Of a DNA stretch of 64,000 bases, positions 62,990 to 64,000 are shown in pieces. Each line of letters begins with the position of its first letter. Position 1 is the stretch's first letter. The position numbers were made by a program, and so were the translations under genes. The stretch is taken from contig JAPEHQ010000004.1 of NCBI GenBank assembly GCA_027405735.1, positions 2,294,001 to 2,358,000 on the forward strand, written 5' to 3'. The stretch is from Mucor racemosus. Taxonomy: Eukaryota > Mucoromycota > Mucoromycetes > Mucorales > Mucoraceae. The notes beneath the pieces are model-generated. The model saw only the letters and a list, made by a program, of their open reading frames with translations, did not search any database and was not told the DNA's origin.

Positions 62990-64000
62990 TCTGCGGCTGT
63001 AGATATTAGTTTATTATTTTTTAAAACTTAAAACTCATTATCCAGGGCTTAATTTCTTTATCCACAAGATAGATCTAATTGATTGCTACTCTGTATTTTT
63101 TGTTTCAGCCAAAAATATTGATTTTTCATTGAGATAATCAAAATAAGAGTTCTTATCACAGCGTAAAACCTACCATCACGGGGTTCCAAAATTTATTTGT
63201 TGAAATGAATGAAAAATGATTCAAAAAAACAAAATCGTTTAAATGTTCATGAACTGCAAAGTAAGTAGACCTAGCGTATTAAATAGTTTTTGTATAGTTT
63301 TAAATTCTGCATTCATCTATATAAAATTTGAAAAACTTTTTCACATAAAATTTTGCGCAAAATGCAATTGAAATTTTGAAGGTTTTTTGACGATATAGAA
63401 CACTTTTTATAAGCATATTTAAAATATAATAAATAGCAAGAATGCGCAAATAAATTATCTATCGATCGAGCTATTATTTAACTTTTTAGCTACATTTTTC
63501 GTAGAGAAAACAACATTTTTGTCCAAATTTTTTTCAGTTTCAGAATTTGGGATGAGGGTATACAAGGGGAAAATGGACGCCAGAAATGGAAGTACCTTTT
63601 TGTACACATTTTTGAGGATATCTCCACGAAAAATCAATGTTTTGAAAAACTCTAAATTGGGTCTGAGAGAGCTTAACGAGCTTGATGATATGAATGTAAA
63701 AAAATGTTGCTCGATTTAACCAATATTTTGAAACCTACTATAGAAATGTCAAAAAAAAAAATGAAAAAAAATAAAGATGCTCAGAATTTTTTTATATTAA
63801 AATATGTTATAAAGCAGTTCAAAACAAGTAAATTTCATTATTAAAAGGTGGTAGTATAGCTTAATTTTTTCTGGAGATATGAAGCCTCAAAGTTTTCAAT
63901 TCTTTAGCAGTGAAATACGCGTAAAAAATGTGAAACCTTAGCACTGAAAAATTAATACCAACTGCAAAAAATAGGATATTTTCGAATACTTATTTTGAAT
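62990..64000 (-). repeat. Repeat family R, copy 4, cut by the window end
   Basis: Very similar to the first part of copy 3 (53350-54300). For example, TGGACGCCAGAAATGGAAGT and CTTAACGAGCTTGATGATAT are identical in both, which points to recent duplication. It continues beyond the end of the window. Confidence 0.85.

Overview
The window is AT-rich eukaryotic DNA. Its genes are compact and split by many short introns (about 50-200 nt, GT-AG, with one GC-AG). The products are fungal-type, and many carry long glutamine, asparagine or serine runs. Intron density, AT content, a five-unit polyubiquitin gene, a FLVCR-like transporter and hAT transposons with BED-type fingers suggest an early-diverging fungus, most likely Mucoromycota. 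This placement is an inference; no rRNA or marker search was possible. I rebuilt gene models by hand from splice signals and reading-frame phase. The multi-exon models given here are open and phase-consistent across every intron.

Layout. Positions 1-3.8 kb are repeats: the left arm of a ~2.8-kb inverted repeat (here called IR-A) that carries a dynein intermediate chain gene fragment. From 3.9 to 11.4 kb lie four minus-strand genes: an unrecognised 470-aa basic-tailed protein, a HAD hydrolase, an Sds3-like HDAC-complex subunit and the PP1 regulator Sds22. From 11.7 to 20.6 kb is a repeat island. It holds copies of a ~1.1-1.3-kb repeat family (here R), a decayed Ty3/Gypsy integrase, and the right arm of IR-A, which contains a solo LTR. 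From 22.5 to 52.0 kb is the gene-rich core: polyubiquitin; Rna14/CstF-77; a divergently transcribed Msb1/Mug8- or RhoGAP-like protein; a TALE homeobox factor; a 2,068-aa kinesin-4-like motor; ribosomal protein uL4; an AMSH-type JAMM deubiquitinase; and a FLVCR/SLC49-like transporter. From 53.2 to 64.0 kb is a second repeat island.

The most striking structure is a three-level nest at 53.2-59.7 kb. An R repeat copy is interrupted by a ~905-bp element with a perfect 21-bp terminal inverted repeat. That element is itself interrupted by a 4,151-bp hAT transposon flanked by an exact 8-bp duplication and encoding an uninterrupted 864-aa transposase over nine exons. A 363-bp deletion derivative of the same hAT, with its own exact 8-bp duplication, lies 2.7 kb downstream.

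The core genes are housekeeping genes with no obvious shared pathway. Ubiquitin supply and the AMSH deubiquitinase are functionally related but not adjacent. RNA14 and its divergent neighbour share a ~650-bp promoter region. A ~30-bp tandem array carrying RFX (X-box)-like motifs lies about 0.4 kb beyond the kinesin 3' end. I saw no CRISPR array, rRNA or confident tRNA.
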